Source of the DNA: a virus
Strand: one strand, 5' to 3'
DNA length: 33,120 nt
Virus record (IMG/VR): IMGVR_UViG_3300043786_000297
Coordinates: 1 to 33,120 of that record
The position numbers and the translations under genes were made by a program. Under the pieces are notes generated by a model, which did no database searches, was not told where the DNA came from, and was given only the letters and a program-made list of their open reading frames with translations. Positions 14,785 to 22,681 of the stretch are shown here, piece after piece. Every line of letters starts with the position of its first letter. Positions within the stretch are counted from its first letter, which is position 1.

Positions 14785-15936
14785 TTAAGCAAAGGCGTAT
14801 CGCCCTGATCCCCTTTTATAGTTAAAGTTCTGCCAGGCTAAAGCTAATGCCATAACACAATCGTCGTGGAATCCCGAAGGCGCAGAATACCTTACGCCAT
14901 TAGCCGTAAACTGATATTCAAATACGTCCAATTCGTCTACGATTACCCCCGCAGGATAGCCTATCTTGTTTTGTTGGATTGCCTGCGCCAAGCCCTCCAT
15001 TAGTTGTTGCTTTGATTGACTTGTAAACTTTAAGCCTTCTATGTTTACCCCTTCCCTAATCAAATCCTCAAGGATAGGATCGCCAACGCCCGTGCTATCT
15101 GCTAATATAGGCGCAATAGATAGCCTTTTAATGTTTGCTTTAGTATTATGCCAATCCATTTGAAAGCGGTCAAAATAAGCCACGTTACCCCCATTATCAA
15201 GCCCTATGATAACGGTAAAGTCAACAGACTTAGCAAGATCAATACCATAAGCCACAATTTGCTGCGCTGATATTGGTTTAATACATCTTTGAATAAAATT
15301 GTTACCGAAAGGGTTGGCACTGTTTTCGGAAGGGTTTGCAAGATATTCCTGCTCAAATACAACCTCTGGCAATTGCAATCGTGCCTCGTCTATTTCCCTT
15401 GTATTTATATATGGATTATCGTAGGTGCTAAATTTAAAACTTTGCCAATCATTTTCCCCCTGTTTCATAAACATTGAGTAAAAAAAGTTCTTGCCTCTGG
15501 GCGTGGATAGGAATACCGCCTTACCTTGATAATCGGTTAGCGTTGGGCGAATACTATTCTGCCATCCTGATTCTAAGTCAGGGATAAATGCAGCCTCATC
15601 TATGATTACTAAATGAAACTTGCGCCCTCTTAAATTGTCCAATCGTTCCCCTGTATAAAATTCAATTGATCCGTTATTAGGGCAATATATCTTTAAGTTG
15701 CTGATATTGTTTTTAAAAGGAAGTGCTGCCGTAAGCCTTTCAAAAAATGCCTTTGCCAATTTATACGTTGGCGTTATGTATGCAACTTGACCGCCTTTGA
15801 TTGCTTCGCTGATTGCAAGTATCTGGGATAGTTCTGATTTGCCGAAACGACGTCCGCACATAACCACAATAAAACGGCTATCGCATTCTAATATCTTCTT
15901 TTGGTTTATATGCGGACTTGGTAATTCTATGCGCAC
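14785..15936 (-). CDS. terL: Terminase large subunit
   Basis: A 383-aa ATP-driven DNA packaging motor and nuclease. Walker A is CGRRFGKS (27-34), Walker B is LVIIDEA (109-115) and the coupling motif is LSTPRGKN (143-150). The C-terminal RNase H-like nuclease shows acidic residues in YGIDLAK (Asp233), LADSTG (Asp280) and FHDD (Asp358/359). The start is GTG at 15934-15936, overlapping the TerS stop as TAGTG, so it is translationally coupled. It is short compared with many TerL proteins (about 450-550 aa), but both domains are complete. Confidence 0.95.
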   Translation of the reverse strand: MRIELPSPHINQKKILECDSRFIVVMCGRRFGKSELSQILAISEAIKGGQVAYITPTYKLAKAFFERLTAALPFKNNISNLKIYCPNNGSIEFYTGERLDNLRGRKFHLVIIDEAAFIPDLESGWQNSIRPTLTDYQGKAVFLSTPRGKNFFYSMFMKQGENDWQSFKFSTYDNPYINTREIDEARLQLPEVVFEQEYLANPSENSANPFGNNFIQRCIKPISAQQIVAYGIDLAKSVDFTVIIGLDNGGNVAYFDRFQMDWHNTKANIKRLSIAPILADSTGVGDPILEDLIREGVNIEGLKFTSQSKQQLMEGLAQAIQQNKIGYPAGVIVDELDVFEYQFTANGVRYSAPSGFHDDCVMALALAWQNFNYKRGSGRYAFA

Positions 15937-16295
15937 TATAAAATAGTTTTGCCTTCAACAAATACAACCTCGATCCTGGTATCTTGCTGAATATCCATTT
16001 GTTCTTTAGGCTTGCCATATACTCTGGTTAGTAATGTATCTAAGGAATATAAGCTGCCCTTTTCTAAAGACTTACGCATAGCTGCTGCAATAGTCTTTTC
16101 TAATATCGTAGCCTTTGGATTATCCCAAACCTTTTTAAGTTCCTCCATATCCATTGACATCATCACTTGGATCGTATCGTTTATTTCGCTTAGCTTATAA
16201 CCTTGCTCTTTTAGCAAGCTAACATATTTACGCGGACGTCCATTTGGGTTACCTGATTCACCTGGCTTAAATGGTATTAAATGTTCTTTGCTCAT
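15936..16295 (-). CDS. terS: Terminase small subunit-like DNA-binding protein (119 aa)
   Basis: The N-terminus FKPGESGNPNGRPRKY (9-24) is the PGxSGNPxGRP signature seen in many phage proteins encoded before TerL. A helical middle and C-terminal strands (RIEVVFVEGKTIL) follow. Position and size support a small terminase that selects packaging sites. The stop overlaps the GTG start of TerL. Four bases separate it from the ParB-methyltransferase gene upstream. Confidence 0.75.
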   Translation of the reverse strand: MSKEHLIPFKPGESGNPNGRPRKYVSLLKEQGYKLSEINDTIQVMMSMDMEELKKVWDNPKATILEKTIAAAMRKSLEKGSLYSLDTLLTRVYGKPKEQMDIQQDTRIEVVFVEGKTIL

Positions 16296-16299
16296 TCTG

Positions 16300-17523
16300 T
16301 TATTGTTCTGTTTTTATATATGCTTGTCCGTTTCTTTTTACTTCTAAAGTCGGATCAAGTTTTTGCATCCTATCTAAAATCACTTGGCAATATTTAGGAT
16401 CAAGTTCCATACCAAAGCATTTGCGTTTAAGTTGATGTGAAGCTACCATTGTAGTTCCTGTTCCACAAAATTGATCTAAAATAATATCTTTTTCTTTTGT
16501 AAATTGTAATGCCCATTCTGGTAAATCTATTGGGAAAGTTGCAGCGTGAACGTGAGAAAATTCATTATTTCTATTTGGTTTACCTCTGTATATATTAGGA
16601 ATTGTTCCTCTAAAATTTGCATTAGGTATTGCTCTTGAAGCTTTATCTTTTGAAGATATAAAGAACATATACTCCCAAGCAGATGTCATTACATTTTCAG
16701 CCATTGCAGGTGCTCCGTGTCCTTTATCCCATATTGCAACATCTATAAAATTATCTTTATATTTATTTAGGTATTCAATTAATGCTATTTTATTACCTGC
16801 TAAACTTTGTATATTACAAATTAAATAATCACTATACAATATTGCGTTATTTGTAAATCCTATCAATAAATTTAAATAATTGTCTTTTGTTTGATTATCA
16901 TTGTATTCATTGTACTTGTTATCAGTTGTATGTGTATTACCACTTAAAGCCTCGCTTTTACCTGCATTGTAAGGTGGACTTGTAAATGACATATTTGCCT
17001 TTTGTCCGTTCATTAGCTTTGCAACTTGTTCGCTATCCATACTATCGCCACAAAGTAATCTGTGTTCGCCTATCTCAAATAAATCGCCTAATACTATGTC
17101 CGTTTCAATACCGCCATCTGGAACGGCAAAGTCATCTTCCTCTGCTTCTAATACATTTGATTCAAAGTTAGGTATATCTAAACCCCATTCAGTTAATTCT
17201 TTTGCATCCCAATTATTTGCAAGATCATCCCAATCCCATTCGCCATATCCTACGTTATCCTTTACAATAAATTCTTTTTGTTGCTGCTCGTTCCAATCAA
17301 CTATTTCAACTGCGACCTCTGTATGCCCTGCTTCCTTAATTGCCTTTAGGCGCATATTCCCACCAAGTACAACCATATCCTTGTTAACTACAATAGGTCT
17401 TACATTTAACATATCAGGAAAATCTTGTATTGACTTTACTAATTTTTTAAACTTCTCATCTTTAATTAAACGGGGATTGTTAGGGTTTGCAATTACTTCC
17501 GTGATCTTGACTTTTTTTATCAT
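16300..17523 (-). CDS. ParB-like domain fused to a DNA methyltransferase
   Basis: Residues ~1-120 form a ParB/Srx-type domain (VIANPNNPRLI, then VVLGGNMRLKAIKEAG with its GGxxR-like motif). The rest is a beta-class amino-methyltransferase: motif IV TSPPYN (181-186) precedes the AdoMet-binding motif I QFCGTGTTMVA (about 351-361). The SPPY form is often, but not only, seen in N4-cytosine enzymes, so the modified base (N4-C or N6-A) is uncertain. No cognate restriction enzyme is visible. It probably protects phage DNA from host nucleases or marks packaging substrate. It lies immediately before the terminase genes. Confidence 0.9.
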   Translation of the reverse strand: MIKKVKITEVIANPNNPRLIKDEKFKKLVKSIQDFPDMLNVRPIVVNKDMVVLGGNMRLKAIKEAGHTEVAVEIVDWNEQQQKEFIVKDNVGYGEWDWDDLANNWDAKELTEWGLDIPNFESNVLEAEEDDFAVPDGGIETDIVLGDLFEIGEHRLLCGDSMDSEQVAKLMNGQKANMSFTSPPYNAGKSEALSGNTHTTDNKYNEYNDNQTKDNYLNLLIGFTNNAILYSDYLICNIQSLAGNKIALIEYLNKYKDNFIDVAIWDKGHGAPAMAENVMTSAWEYMFFISSKDKASRAIPNANFRGTIPNIYRGKPNRNNEFSHVHAATFPIDLPEWALQFTKEKDIILDQFCGTGTTMVASHQLKRKCFGMELDPKYCQVILDRMQKLDPTLEVKRNGQAYIKTEQ

Positions 17524-17534
17524 AGGTTTTTGAT

Positions 17535-17657
17535 TTATCTTCCCTGACCTCTATATGCTTTTGGTCTTTGGCTATGTTTGTTATAGGATTTCTTAGCGTG
17601 TCCGCATTTCCTTTTACCAAAATTAACCTTTTTTGAATCACTTTTAACCTTTGCCAT
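17535..17657 (-). CDS. Small very basic protein (40 aa)
   Basis: ATG at 17655-17657 and TAA at 17535-17537. The product (MAKVKSDSKKVNFGKRKCGH..., ending AYRGQGR) has about a third of its residues as Lys or Arg, with a CGHAKKSYNKH core and RGQGR end. It resembles small ribosomal or nucleic-acid-binding peptides. It overlaps the HNH gene by 14 bases and precedes the methyltransferase by 11. A DNA- or RNA-binding packaging accessory is plausible but not shown. Confidence 0.7.
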   Translation of the reverse strand: MAKVKSDSKKVNFGKRKCGHAKKSYNKHSQRPKAYRGQGR

Positions 17658-17901
17658 CTATTTTTTTATTGTGTATGTCTTTTAAATAATCATAATGAGT
17701 TTTTGTATCCCCCATAACAATATGGCATTGCCTACATAATGCCTGTAAATTTTCAATCTTATCTGCCTTATTAGATCCCCCCATTCCCCGTGCGTCTATA
17801 TGATGAATGTCTACCGCTTTAGATCCGCAAGCCTCACAAGGTATAAAGTCCTCTATTCCGTAACCGAAATAATCCAGATATATTTTTACGTGCTTTTTTA
17901 T
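17644..17901 (-). CDS. HNH endonuclease with a probable ATA start (85 aa)
   Basis: The HNH fold is clear: CEACGS (zinc pair), DIHHIDARGMGG (first His motif), then KIENLQALCRQCH (Asn, zinc pair and His). Small HNH proteins next to the terminase assist DNA packaging in HK97-like phages. The frame has no ATG before the catalytic region. The most fitting start is ATA at 17899-17901, overlapping the stop of the 277-aa gene, giving the common N-terminus xKKHVKIYLDYFG. The stop is TAA at 17644-17646. Confidence 0.85.
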   Translation of the reverse strand: MKKHVKIYLDYFGYGIEDFIPCEACGSKAVDIHHIDARGMGGSNKADKIENLQALCRQCHIVMGDTKTHYDYLKDIHNKKIDGKG

Positions 17902-18731
17902 TTGTCTGCTTTTGGATGTCCTTTAGGCAATAAATCATAATCCGTAGTGTACTTTGAATTTTGCGGTCTGCCATTCTTTAACAAATATAGGAATGCGTTA
18001 ACCCTTGCAAATGCCCATTGAGAAGCTGATCTAACCAATGGCGAACGGCTTGTATTATATGCGCCTAATCCTCTTTGAAATACTGACTTCAATGCTCCTA
18101 AATTTGCTTTGCCGTATTTGGTATTGCTTTCCTTATCGTTAAATTCCTTTGCCTTATCTTGTAATGTCTTTTCTTGTTCTGCCGTTACCTCTGCGCCTCT
18201 TTTACCGCTTGCATCCCCTTTAGCACTTCCTTCGCCTTTTGGATTAGGGTTTTTAGTATCTGACTTTGGTGCTTTTGGACTTGATCTTATACCACCCCTT
18301 TCGCCAACTTCTGCAAATTTTTGTTTATCTATTTCTGCAAGTTTTCTCTGCGCCCAACTAACCCCTTCGTCGCCTCCCCAAGCCAACCACATAAGCGCAC
18401 CGCAATCGTTCTTAGGATCGCCCTTGCTATTTTCCCTATGCCTTTCAAAACTTGACATTCTTGCGATTGTTTCCCTTGATATGTTTTCGCCCTTAGCTAT
18501 TTGATTAGCCCTTGTCCAACCTACTAAAGTTCCGCAACCTCTATCGTTTTCTTTTTTGATATTTAAAGCCCTGCGTGCGTTTGCTTTCGCCGCCTCTGGA
18601 TAATCATTATAACTATCCACCATTGAAACCCTGATTGCAGCCCAAACGCTTTGAGCCTTTTCCTCTGTATCAAAGATGCAAGCACCTGATCCAATTCTAT
18701 ATTTCCCGTTTGAGCATTTAATTACAGGCAT
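17898..18731 (-). CDS. Modular protein of unknown function, possible virion-associated (277 aa)
   Basis: Three parts are visible. The N-terminal segment has KCSNGKYRIGSGACIFDT (two Cys). The middle part (about 40-130) has ALNIKKENDRGCGTLVGW, ISRETIARMSSFERHRE and DCGALMWLAWGGDEG. A Lys/Ser/Gly/Pro-rich linker follows (about 145-190). The C-terminal segment has ASQWAFARVNAFLYLLKNGR and DYDLLPKGHP. Similar middle and C-terminal segments occur attached to phage head-morphogenesis proteins and in other viral proteins, but I cannot assign an activity. It overlaps the GT-B gene by 14 bases. Confidence 0.6.
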   Translation of the reverse strand: MPVIKCSNGKYRIGSGACIFDTEEKAQSVWAAIRVSMVDSYNDYPEAAKANARRALNIKKENDRGCGTLVGWTRANQIAKGENISRETIARMSSFERHRENSKGDPKNDCGALMWLAWGGDEGVSWAQRKLAEIDKQKFAEVGERGGIRSSPKAPKSDTKNPNPKGEGSAKGDASGKRGAEVTAEQEKTLQDKAKEFNDKESNTKYGKANLGALKSVFQRGLGAYNTSRSPLVRSASQWAFARVNAFLYLLKNGRPQNSKYTTDYDLLPKGHPKADK

Positions 18732-19725
18732 TTCCTATTAGTTTATTATAAATAGCAAACCTCTGTTTATTTACTTCGTATAAGTTAAAGTTCTTATTGC
18801 AATACTCATATAGATCATTTCCGTACTGCTTTCTTGCTGCCTGATCGTGGGTTAATAGCTTGATCCAATAATACCAATCCTTTTGACTATTAACGTGGCA
18901 GGCGGGATAAAATCCCTTATAAGGATGTACGTTGCTTACGATAGCAGGGTTTTTCTTTGATGCCGTTTCTAATACTTTTAAATTAGACTTCATTGAATTA
19001 AACTTAGAATCAACTAAAGGGATAAGGCTTATGTCTGAATCACAATAAGCCGCCATATATTCCGTTACAGGATTGTAGTTATATATCGTAGGCTTTAGCT
19101 TTAAGCCGTTTGTAAAAGCGCAGATCATATTATCCCAAATATGTTTTTCGCCTTCATTGTATCCTGCTATGATTGTTCTTACAGGGAAGTTTATACGTTT
19201 CATTGGGTTGCGTAGTATTTCCAAATCCTTGCCGTGTGTTCCTGATCCTGACCAAAACAATCTGACAAGATCCGAAGGCTTTTTTTCTAATACAAATTGT
19301 TCCTCGCCGTATGGAATGGCATTAGGCAATATTTGAACGTTTGTATTGTGCTTGTATATTTCCTCTGCTAACCTTTCGTGGGTGCAAGTACAAAGGTCTG
19401 CTATCAATAACCAACTTATAATCTGCTCTGGTATCTTTTTTAAAATATAATCCTGATAAAGTATATGTGAAGGTTCAAGATGCCAATAATCGTCATTATC
19501 AACTACCAATTTAAAGCCATACTTTTTGCGCCATTCAATCATCTGCTCTGGTTTAATGTTAGCAAGCATCCTATTCATAACCACAATATCAAACTTCCCC
19601 TCAAATGTTTCCTCGCTTAACGTATCCGTAATCAAGCAATAATCTTTTTTCATATTAACCAACGGCATCATAATTCTATGATAGCCCACCCCGCTTTGCT
19701 TACTTGTTATTGCTAAAATTCGCAT
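18718..19725 (-). CDS. GT-B fold glycosyltransferase (GT4-like)
   Basis: A 335-aa cytoplasmic enzyme without membrane segments. The N-terminal Rossmann half starts MRILAITSKQSGVGYHRIMM and continues with DIVVMNRML and VVDNDDYW. The C-terminal half has VRLFWSGSGTHGKDLEIL, then CDSDISLIPL and SNLKVLETASKKNPAIVSNV, the latter carrying the nucleotide-sugar-binding Glu in an LKVLE helix as in GT4 enzymes. It is the last gene of a four-gene carbohydrate cassette and overlaps the GT2 gene by 13 bases. The sugar and acceptor are unknown. Confidence 0.8.
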   Translation of the reverse strand: MRILAITSKQSGVGYHRIMMPLVNMKKDYCLITDTLSEETFEGKFDIVVMNRMLANIKPEQMIEWRKKYGFKLVVDNDDYWHLEPSHILYQDYILKKIPEQIISWLLIADLCTCTHERLAEEIYKHNTNVQILPNAIPYGEEQFVLEKKPSDLVRLFWSGSGTHGKDLEILRNPMKRINFPVRTIIAGYNEGEKHIWDNMICAFTNGLKLKPTIYNYNPVTEYMAAYCDSDISLIPLVDSKFNSMKSNLKVLETASKKNPAIVSNVHPYKGFYPACHVNSQKDWYYWIKLLTHDQAARKQYGNDLYEYCNKNFNLYEVNKQRFAIYNKLIGNACN

Positions 19726-20387
19726 CTAATTTTTTTTTCTGTATGGTATATAGGTTGATACTTTTCCCAAACCGCCTGCGCCTTTTGTAGGCTTGCATCC
19801 TTCATAGCCCTATACTCTGTGCCATTCCCCACATCGTGTCCAATATGTTCACTTCTTAGATCTGGAATATAGTAATTAGTAAAACCCGCAATGACAGCCC
19901 TTTCTGCATAATCCCTGTCCTGCATTCCGTATGGATCGTATTCAGTATTGTACCCGCCGATTGTGTCAATCAATTCCCTTGTTATAAAATTATTTCCAAA
20001 TGGCACGTGAGTTTTATGAATACCGTCCTGTAATGGCGGCAAATCCTCTACGCAATGTATTCCAATAATACCTGTTTTTGGTACTTTTTGCGCAAACATA
20101 ACCCAATTTTTAAGCCAATTAGTAGGTAGCAAAATATCATTTGCTAATAAGCATACGCCATCATATCCCCTTGTCATTTTAAGCCCTGCATTAACTCCCG
20201 CGCCTATTCCTCTTTTATATCCTACATTGCAATTTGTCCAATTAAATAAATCATAAGGAACTTGATTGCTACCATTATCTACTAAAAAACAATCGGCATC
20301 ATATCCAGAATTAAAAAAATTCTGATCAATTACGCGCTTTGTTAAATCGTTTCTATTTAAGGTTAATAAAATTACAGCTACATTCAT
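19713..20387 (-). CDS. GT2-family glycosyltransferase
   Basis: A 224-aa GT-A fold enzyme. The nucleotide-binding N-terminus is MNVAVILLTLNRNDLTKRVI with CFLVDNGS. The metal site is represented by LLANDILLP (AND in place of DxD), the acceptor region by HVPFGNNFITRELIDTIGGY, and the catalytic acid by GMQDRDYAER. A conserved His near the end (EHIGHDVG) fits metal coordination. It has no membrane anchor, so it is soluble. It overlaps both neighbours by a few bases (ATGA type). Confidence 0.85.
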   Translation of the reverse strand: MNVAVILLTLNRNDLTKRVIDQNFFNSGYDADCFLVDNGSNQVPYDLFNWTNCNVGYKRGIGAGVNAGLKMTRGYDGVCLLANDILLPTNWLKNWVMFAQKVPKTGIIGIHCVEDLPPLQDGIHKTHVPFGNNFITRELIDTIGGYNTEYDPYGMQDRDYAERAVIAGFTNYYIPDLRSEHIGHDVGNGTEYRAMKDASLQKAQAVWEKYQPIYHTEKKIRCEF

Positions 20388-20974
20388 TTTAATATATATG
20401 TTTTGCTTTCTGGTTTATCAATAATTAAACTATATCCGTTTACTTGCATTATTTCATTTATCTTATTCCATCCTATTGTTAATTTGTGTGTACCAACATA
20501 TCCATCCCAATCATTCCCTACGTCTGTTAATGGGGATTCAAAATGAATACATTTAACTCCTTTGCAATATTTAGCTAAATCTTCAAAATGGTCATTGCTT
20601 AGATGTTCAATAAAATGAGTAGCTATAATAAGATCTGCTTCTATTGTTCTTTTATCTTTAAACCAATCAAATTTTGTAGGCAAAATATAATTAACTTCTT
20701 TGCATTTAGTTGAACGAATTGCAGCTTCGCAAATTTCTATACCATACCAGGCTGATATATTAAAGTCTTGCATTGCTTGTTTGGCTAAATCGCCTTTCCA
20801 GATGCCGAACTCCAATACTATTGGTTTAGTGCATAGTAATAACGCTTCTTTTACATTATCATAGTTGTAATGATTCTGTTCTGGATAACGTGCTTCTAAT
20901 TCATTATGATAAGCTATTTGCTCATCAGTTGTCATTGTGTCGTAGCGTTCACGCCACTTGTCAAATTCGTTCAT
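20384..20974 (-). CDS. Class I SAM-dependent methyltransferase
   Basis: A 196-aa Rossmann methyltransferase: motif I is IVLEFGIWKGDLAK (about 52-65), motif II is WYGIEICEAA and motif IV is ADLIIATHFIEHLS. The ending (YSLIIDKPESKTYILK) is the usual strand hairpin. No DNA-specific motif such as xPPY is present, so the substrate is more likely a sugar or small molecule. Its place between an acyltransferase and two glycosyltransferases suggests it methylates a glycan or nucleotide-sugar. Confidence 0.8.
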   Translation of the reverse strand: MNEFDKWRERYDTMTTDEQIAYHNELEARYPEQNHYNYDNVKEALLLCTKPIVLEFGIWKGDLAKQAMQDFNISAWYGIEICEAAIRSTKCKEVNYILPTKFDWFKDKRTIEADLIIATHFIEHLSNDHFEDLAKYCKGVKCIHFESPLTDVGNDWDGYVGTHKLTIGWNKINEIMQVNGYSLIIDKPESKTYILK

Positions 20975-21453
20975 TTTTTTATATTTGGTGAAAGATATTT
21001 TGCAGGCACGCCCGCGTATTTACTAAATGATTCTGATTCCCCTTTAAAAAAAGCACTTGCTCCAATCATACAACCTTCGTTAATTACACTAAACTGATGC
21101 AATACTGCATTTAATCCAATGTTTGAATATTCTTTTATAACCGAATGTCCGCCTATTTTAGCACCGCAGCTTATTGTAACATTATCCCAAATATGGCAAT
21201 CGTGTCCGATATGCGCGTGCTTCATTATAAAACAATTATTTCCAATCGTTGTAATATCTTCCGTTCCTGCATCAATAGTAACTAAGCCTGTAATCATATT
21301 TCCATTTCCTATGATTACTTTCCCTATTGGTTTATCCCAATATTTTTTATGCTCTGCGGGATCGCCTATTATACAATAAGCCCCAATATAATTGTTATCG
21401 CCTATGATAACGTTATCGCCTATGATTGCCGTTGGGTGTATAAAATTTGCCAT
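20971..21453 (-). CDS. LpxA-like hexapeptide-repeat acyltransferase
   Basis: A 160-aa left-handed beta-helix protein. Hexapeptide repeats run from FIHPTAIIGDNVIIGDN onwards. AHIGHDCHIWDN aligns with the LpxA active-site region, so the catalytic His is conserved, and NAVLHQF matches the LpxA AVHQF segment that binds the acyl donor. It is shorter than LpxA (~260 aa) and lacks most of the C-terminal helical domain. The start is ATG at 21451-21453; the TTG 15 bases upstream would overlap the previous gene. A role in O- or N-acylating a sugar is likely. Confidence 0.85.
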   Translation of the reverse strand: MANFIHPTAIIGDNVIIGDNNYIGAYCIIGDPAEHKKYWDKPIGKVIIGNGNMITGLVTIDAGTEDITTIGNNCFIMKHAHIGHDCHIWDNVTISCGAKIGGHSVIKEYSNIGLNAVLHQFSVINEGCMIGASAFFKGESESFSKYAGVPAKYLSPNIKK

Positions 21454-21454
21454 A

Positions 21455-21676
21455 TTATTGTTTTTCAAACCATTGATATAATCGCATTACCATTTCGAAC
21501 TTACAAGCACCGCACCATACTGATACGATAAAATTAGGATCTAAATATGTCCTATAAATATGCTCGTACATTTTTAAGTCATCTAATTCAAGATTTCTAA
21601 TATACCCATTCTTTGCGCACTCATAGTTATTTATATTAGCCGCAAGCCATTCCCTATGCTCTTGTTTTATTTCCAT
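21455..21676 (-). CDS. Small cytoplasmic protein with a CxxC motif (73 aa)
   Basis: A helical protein with an N-terminal HREWLAANINNYECAKNG, a middle YEHIYRTYLDPNF and a C-terminal WCGACKFEMVMRLYQWFEK carrying CGAC. The paired cysteines could bind zinc or act in redox. It overlaps the membrane-protein gene by 10 bases, and the two may work together since both carry C-x-x-C-like pairs. The function is unknown. Confidence 0.65.
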   Translation of the reverse strand: MEIKQEHREWLAANINNYECAKNGYIRNLELDDLKMYEHIYRTYLDPNFIVSVWCGACKFEMVMRLYQWFEKQ

Positions 21677-21906
21677 AATGACCAGATTAGTTTTGTTATT
21701 ATTGGTGCTAAGAATCCCGCTATAAACATTGTACTTGTAATATTCTGGATTAATTCAGGCAGGAAATAGTGTATTGGCGCAAGCCACGCAGCCAAACAAC
21801 TTCCACAATTAAAGGGCTTGAAATTAATTCGCCATTTATGTTGTAGGTTATGAATCTCAATAAAAAATAATGATGCACAGATAGCAGTTATAATTGATAA
21901 AATCAT
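21667..21906 (-). CDS. Small membrane protein with CxxC (79 aa)
   Basis: The N-terminal hydrophobic helix is MILSIITAICASLFFIEI. A loop with FNCGSCLAAWLAPI follows, then a second hydrophobic region (MFIAGFLAPIITKLIW). This gives two or three membrane passes with a cysteine pair near the membrane. It overlaps the regulator gene by 4 bases (ATGA). The layout recalls DUF1360-type small membrane proteins, but this is only a resemblance. Confidence 0.65.
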   Translation of the reverse strand: MILSIITAICASLFFIEIHNLQHKWRINFKPFNCGSCLAAWLAPIHYFLPELIQNITSTMFIAGFLAPIITKLIWSLWK

Positions 21907-22388
21907 TTTCTAATATTTGTTTTCATTTGTTTTTTGGTTTTATTTATAGTCCGTATTATTGACATATATGGTATGCCTGTTTTACGGCTTAGTTCTTTAG
22001 CGTTCTTTTTAAAGTCAATAGCATATAATTTTAAGATCTCTTTGTTATACCAATGTAGCCCGTCCATATTTGTTTCTAACTTCTCAAGCATACTTTTATC
22101 ATAATCATCTGAAACAAAATCCTGATCTACAAACTCCGTGTAGTTTCTATAATTTTTATAAAAAGTACTTCTATCACTTTTAATCATATTGAGCATAATC
22201 CTAACTATGTAAAATTTTAACTCATTCCTTTCAAATAATCCTACTAACTTATTATCTTCCATTTCGCAAAGAACTAAAAAAACTTCTGCCTTTAAATCAT
22301 AACGCAACTCCTCTGGATGCATCTTGTCAAATGCGTCGTTGACCTCTTTTGAAGTCCAATACTGCGCTAAAATTTCATTTTTGACCAT
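21903..22388 (-). CDS. Sigma-70-like transcription regulator (161 aa)
   Basis: The N-terminal half (about 5-75) resembles a sigma region 2 helical bundle (DAFDKMHPEELRYDLKAEVF, then FYIVRIMLNMIKSDRSTFYK). After an acidic linker, residues ~110-155 form a region 4-like helix-turn-helix: YNKEILKLYAIDFKKNAKEL and TGIPYMSIIRTINKTKKQM. It probably redirects host RNA polymerase to phage middle or late promoters. It overlaps the nuclease gene by 22 bases. Divergence is high, so it may be an accessory factor rather than a true sigma. Confidence 0.7.
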   Translation of the reverse strand: MVKNEILAQYWTSKEVNDAFDKMHPEELRYDLKAEVFLVLCEMEDNKLVGLFERNELKFYIVRIMLNMIKSDRSTFYKNYRNYTEFVDQDFVSDDYDKSMLEKLETNMDGLHWYNKEILKLYAIDFKKNAKELSRKTGIPYMSIIRTINKTKKQMKTNIRK

Positions 22389-22681
22389 TCAACTAATGCG
22401 GGTTTGCTTTCTATTTCAGTACAAATATAAACTATTCCACCACATTCGTAAATATCTTTTAATCGTTCCCTTTGTTCTGGACTTAATTTATCCCCTATTT
22501 TTTTAACTTCAATAGCTGCATAAATACCCTTATCGTTGTAACCTTGCAGATCAGCCCATCCCTTTTCTATTGTTCCTTTACGCTTTCCGTATGGAATATT
22601 GTTTACTCTATTTAACCTGAATCCCGCATATTCAAGGTTTTTTTTAGCCCATTTTGTTAGGTCGTTTGCCGATATGTCCAT
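22367..22681 (-). CDS. VRR-NUC domain nuclease (104 aa)
   Basis: A minimal PD-(D/E)xK nuclease: GWADLQGY (Asp44), then AAIEVKK (Glu58, Lys60) and LSPEQRERL (Gln70), followed by GGIVYICTE. These are the VRR-NUC signature elements, with the Gln-containing helix. Stand-alone versions are typical of phages and act on branched or single-stranded DNA during recombination or replication. It lies in the replication module and overlaps both neighbours. Confidence 0.85.
   Translation of the reverse strand: MDISANDLTKWAKKNLEYAGFRLNRVNNIPYGKRKGTIEKGWADLQGYNDKGIYAAIEVKKIGDKLSPEQRERLKDIYECGGIVYICTEIESKPALVEWSKMKF

Noticed and set aside
22426-22433. TATATTTG-like box on the minus strand before the sigma-like gene
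   Set aside because: It lies inside the VRR-NUC coding sequence (VYIC) and lacks the shared upstream context of the two accepted promoters; probably chance in AT-rich DNA.
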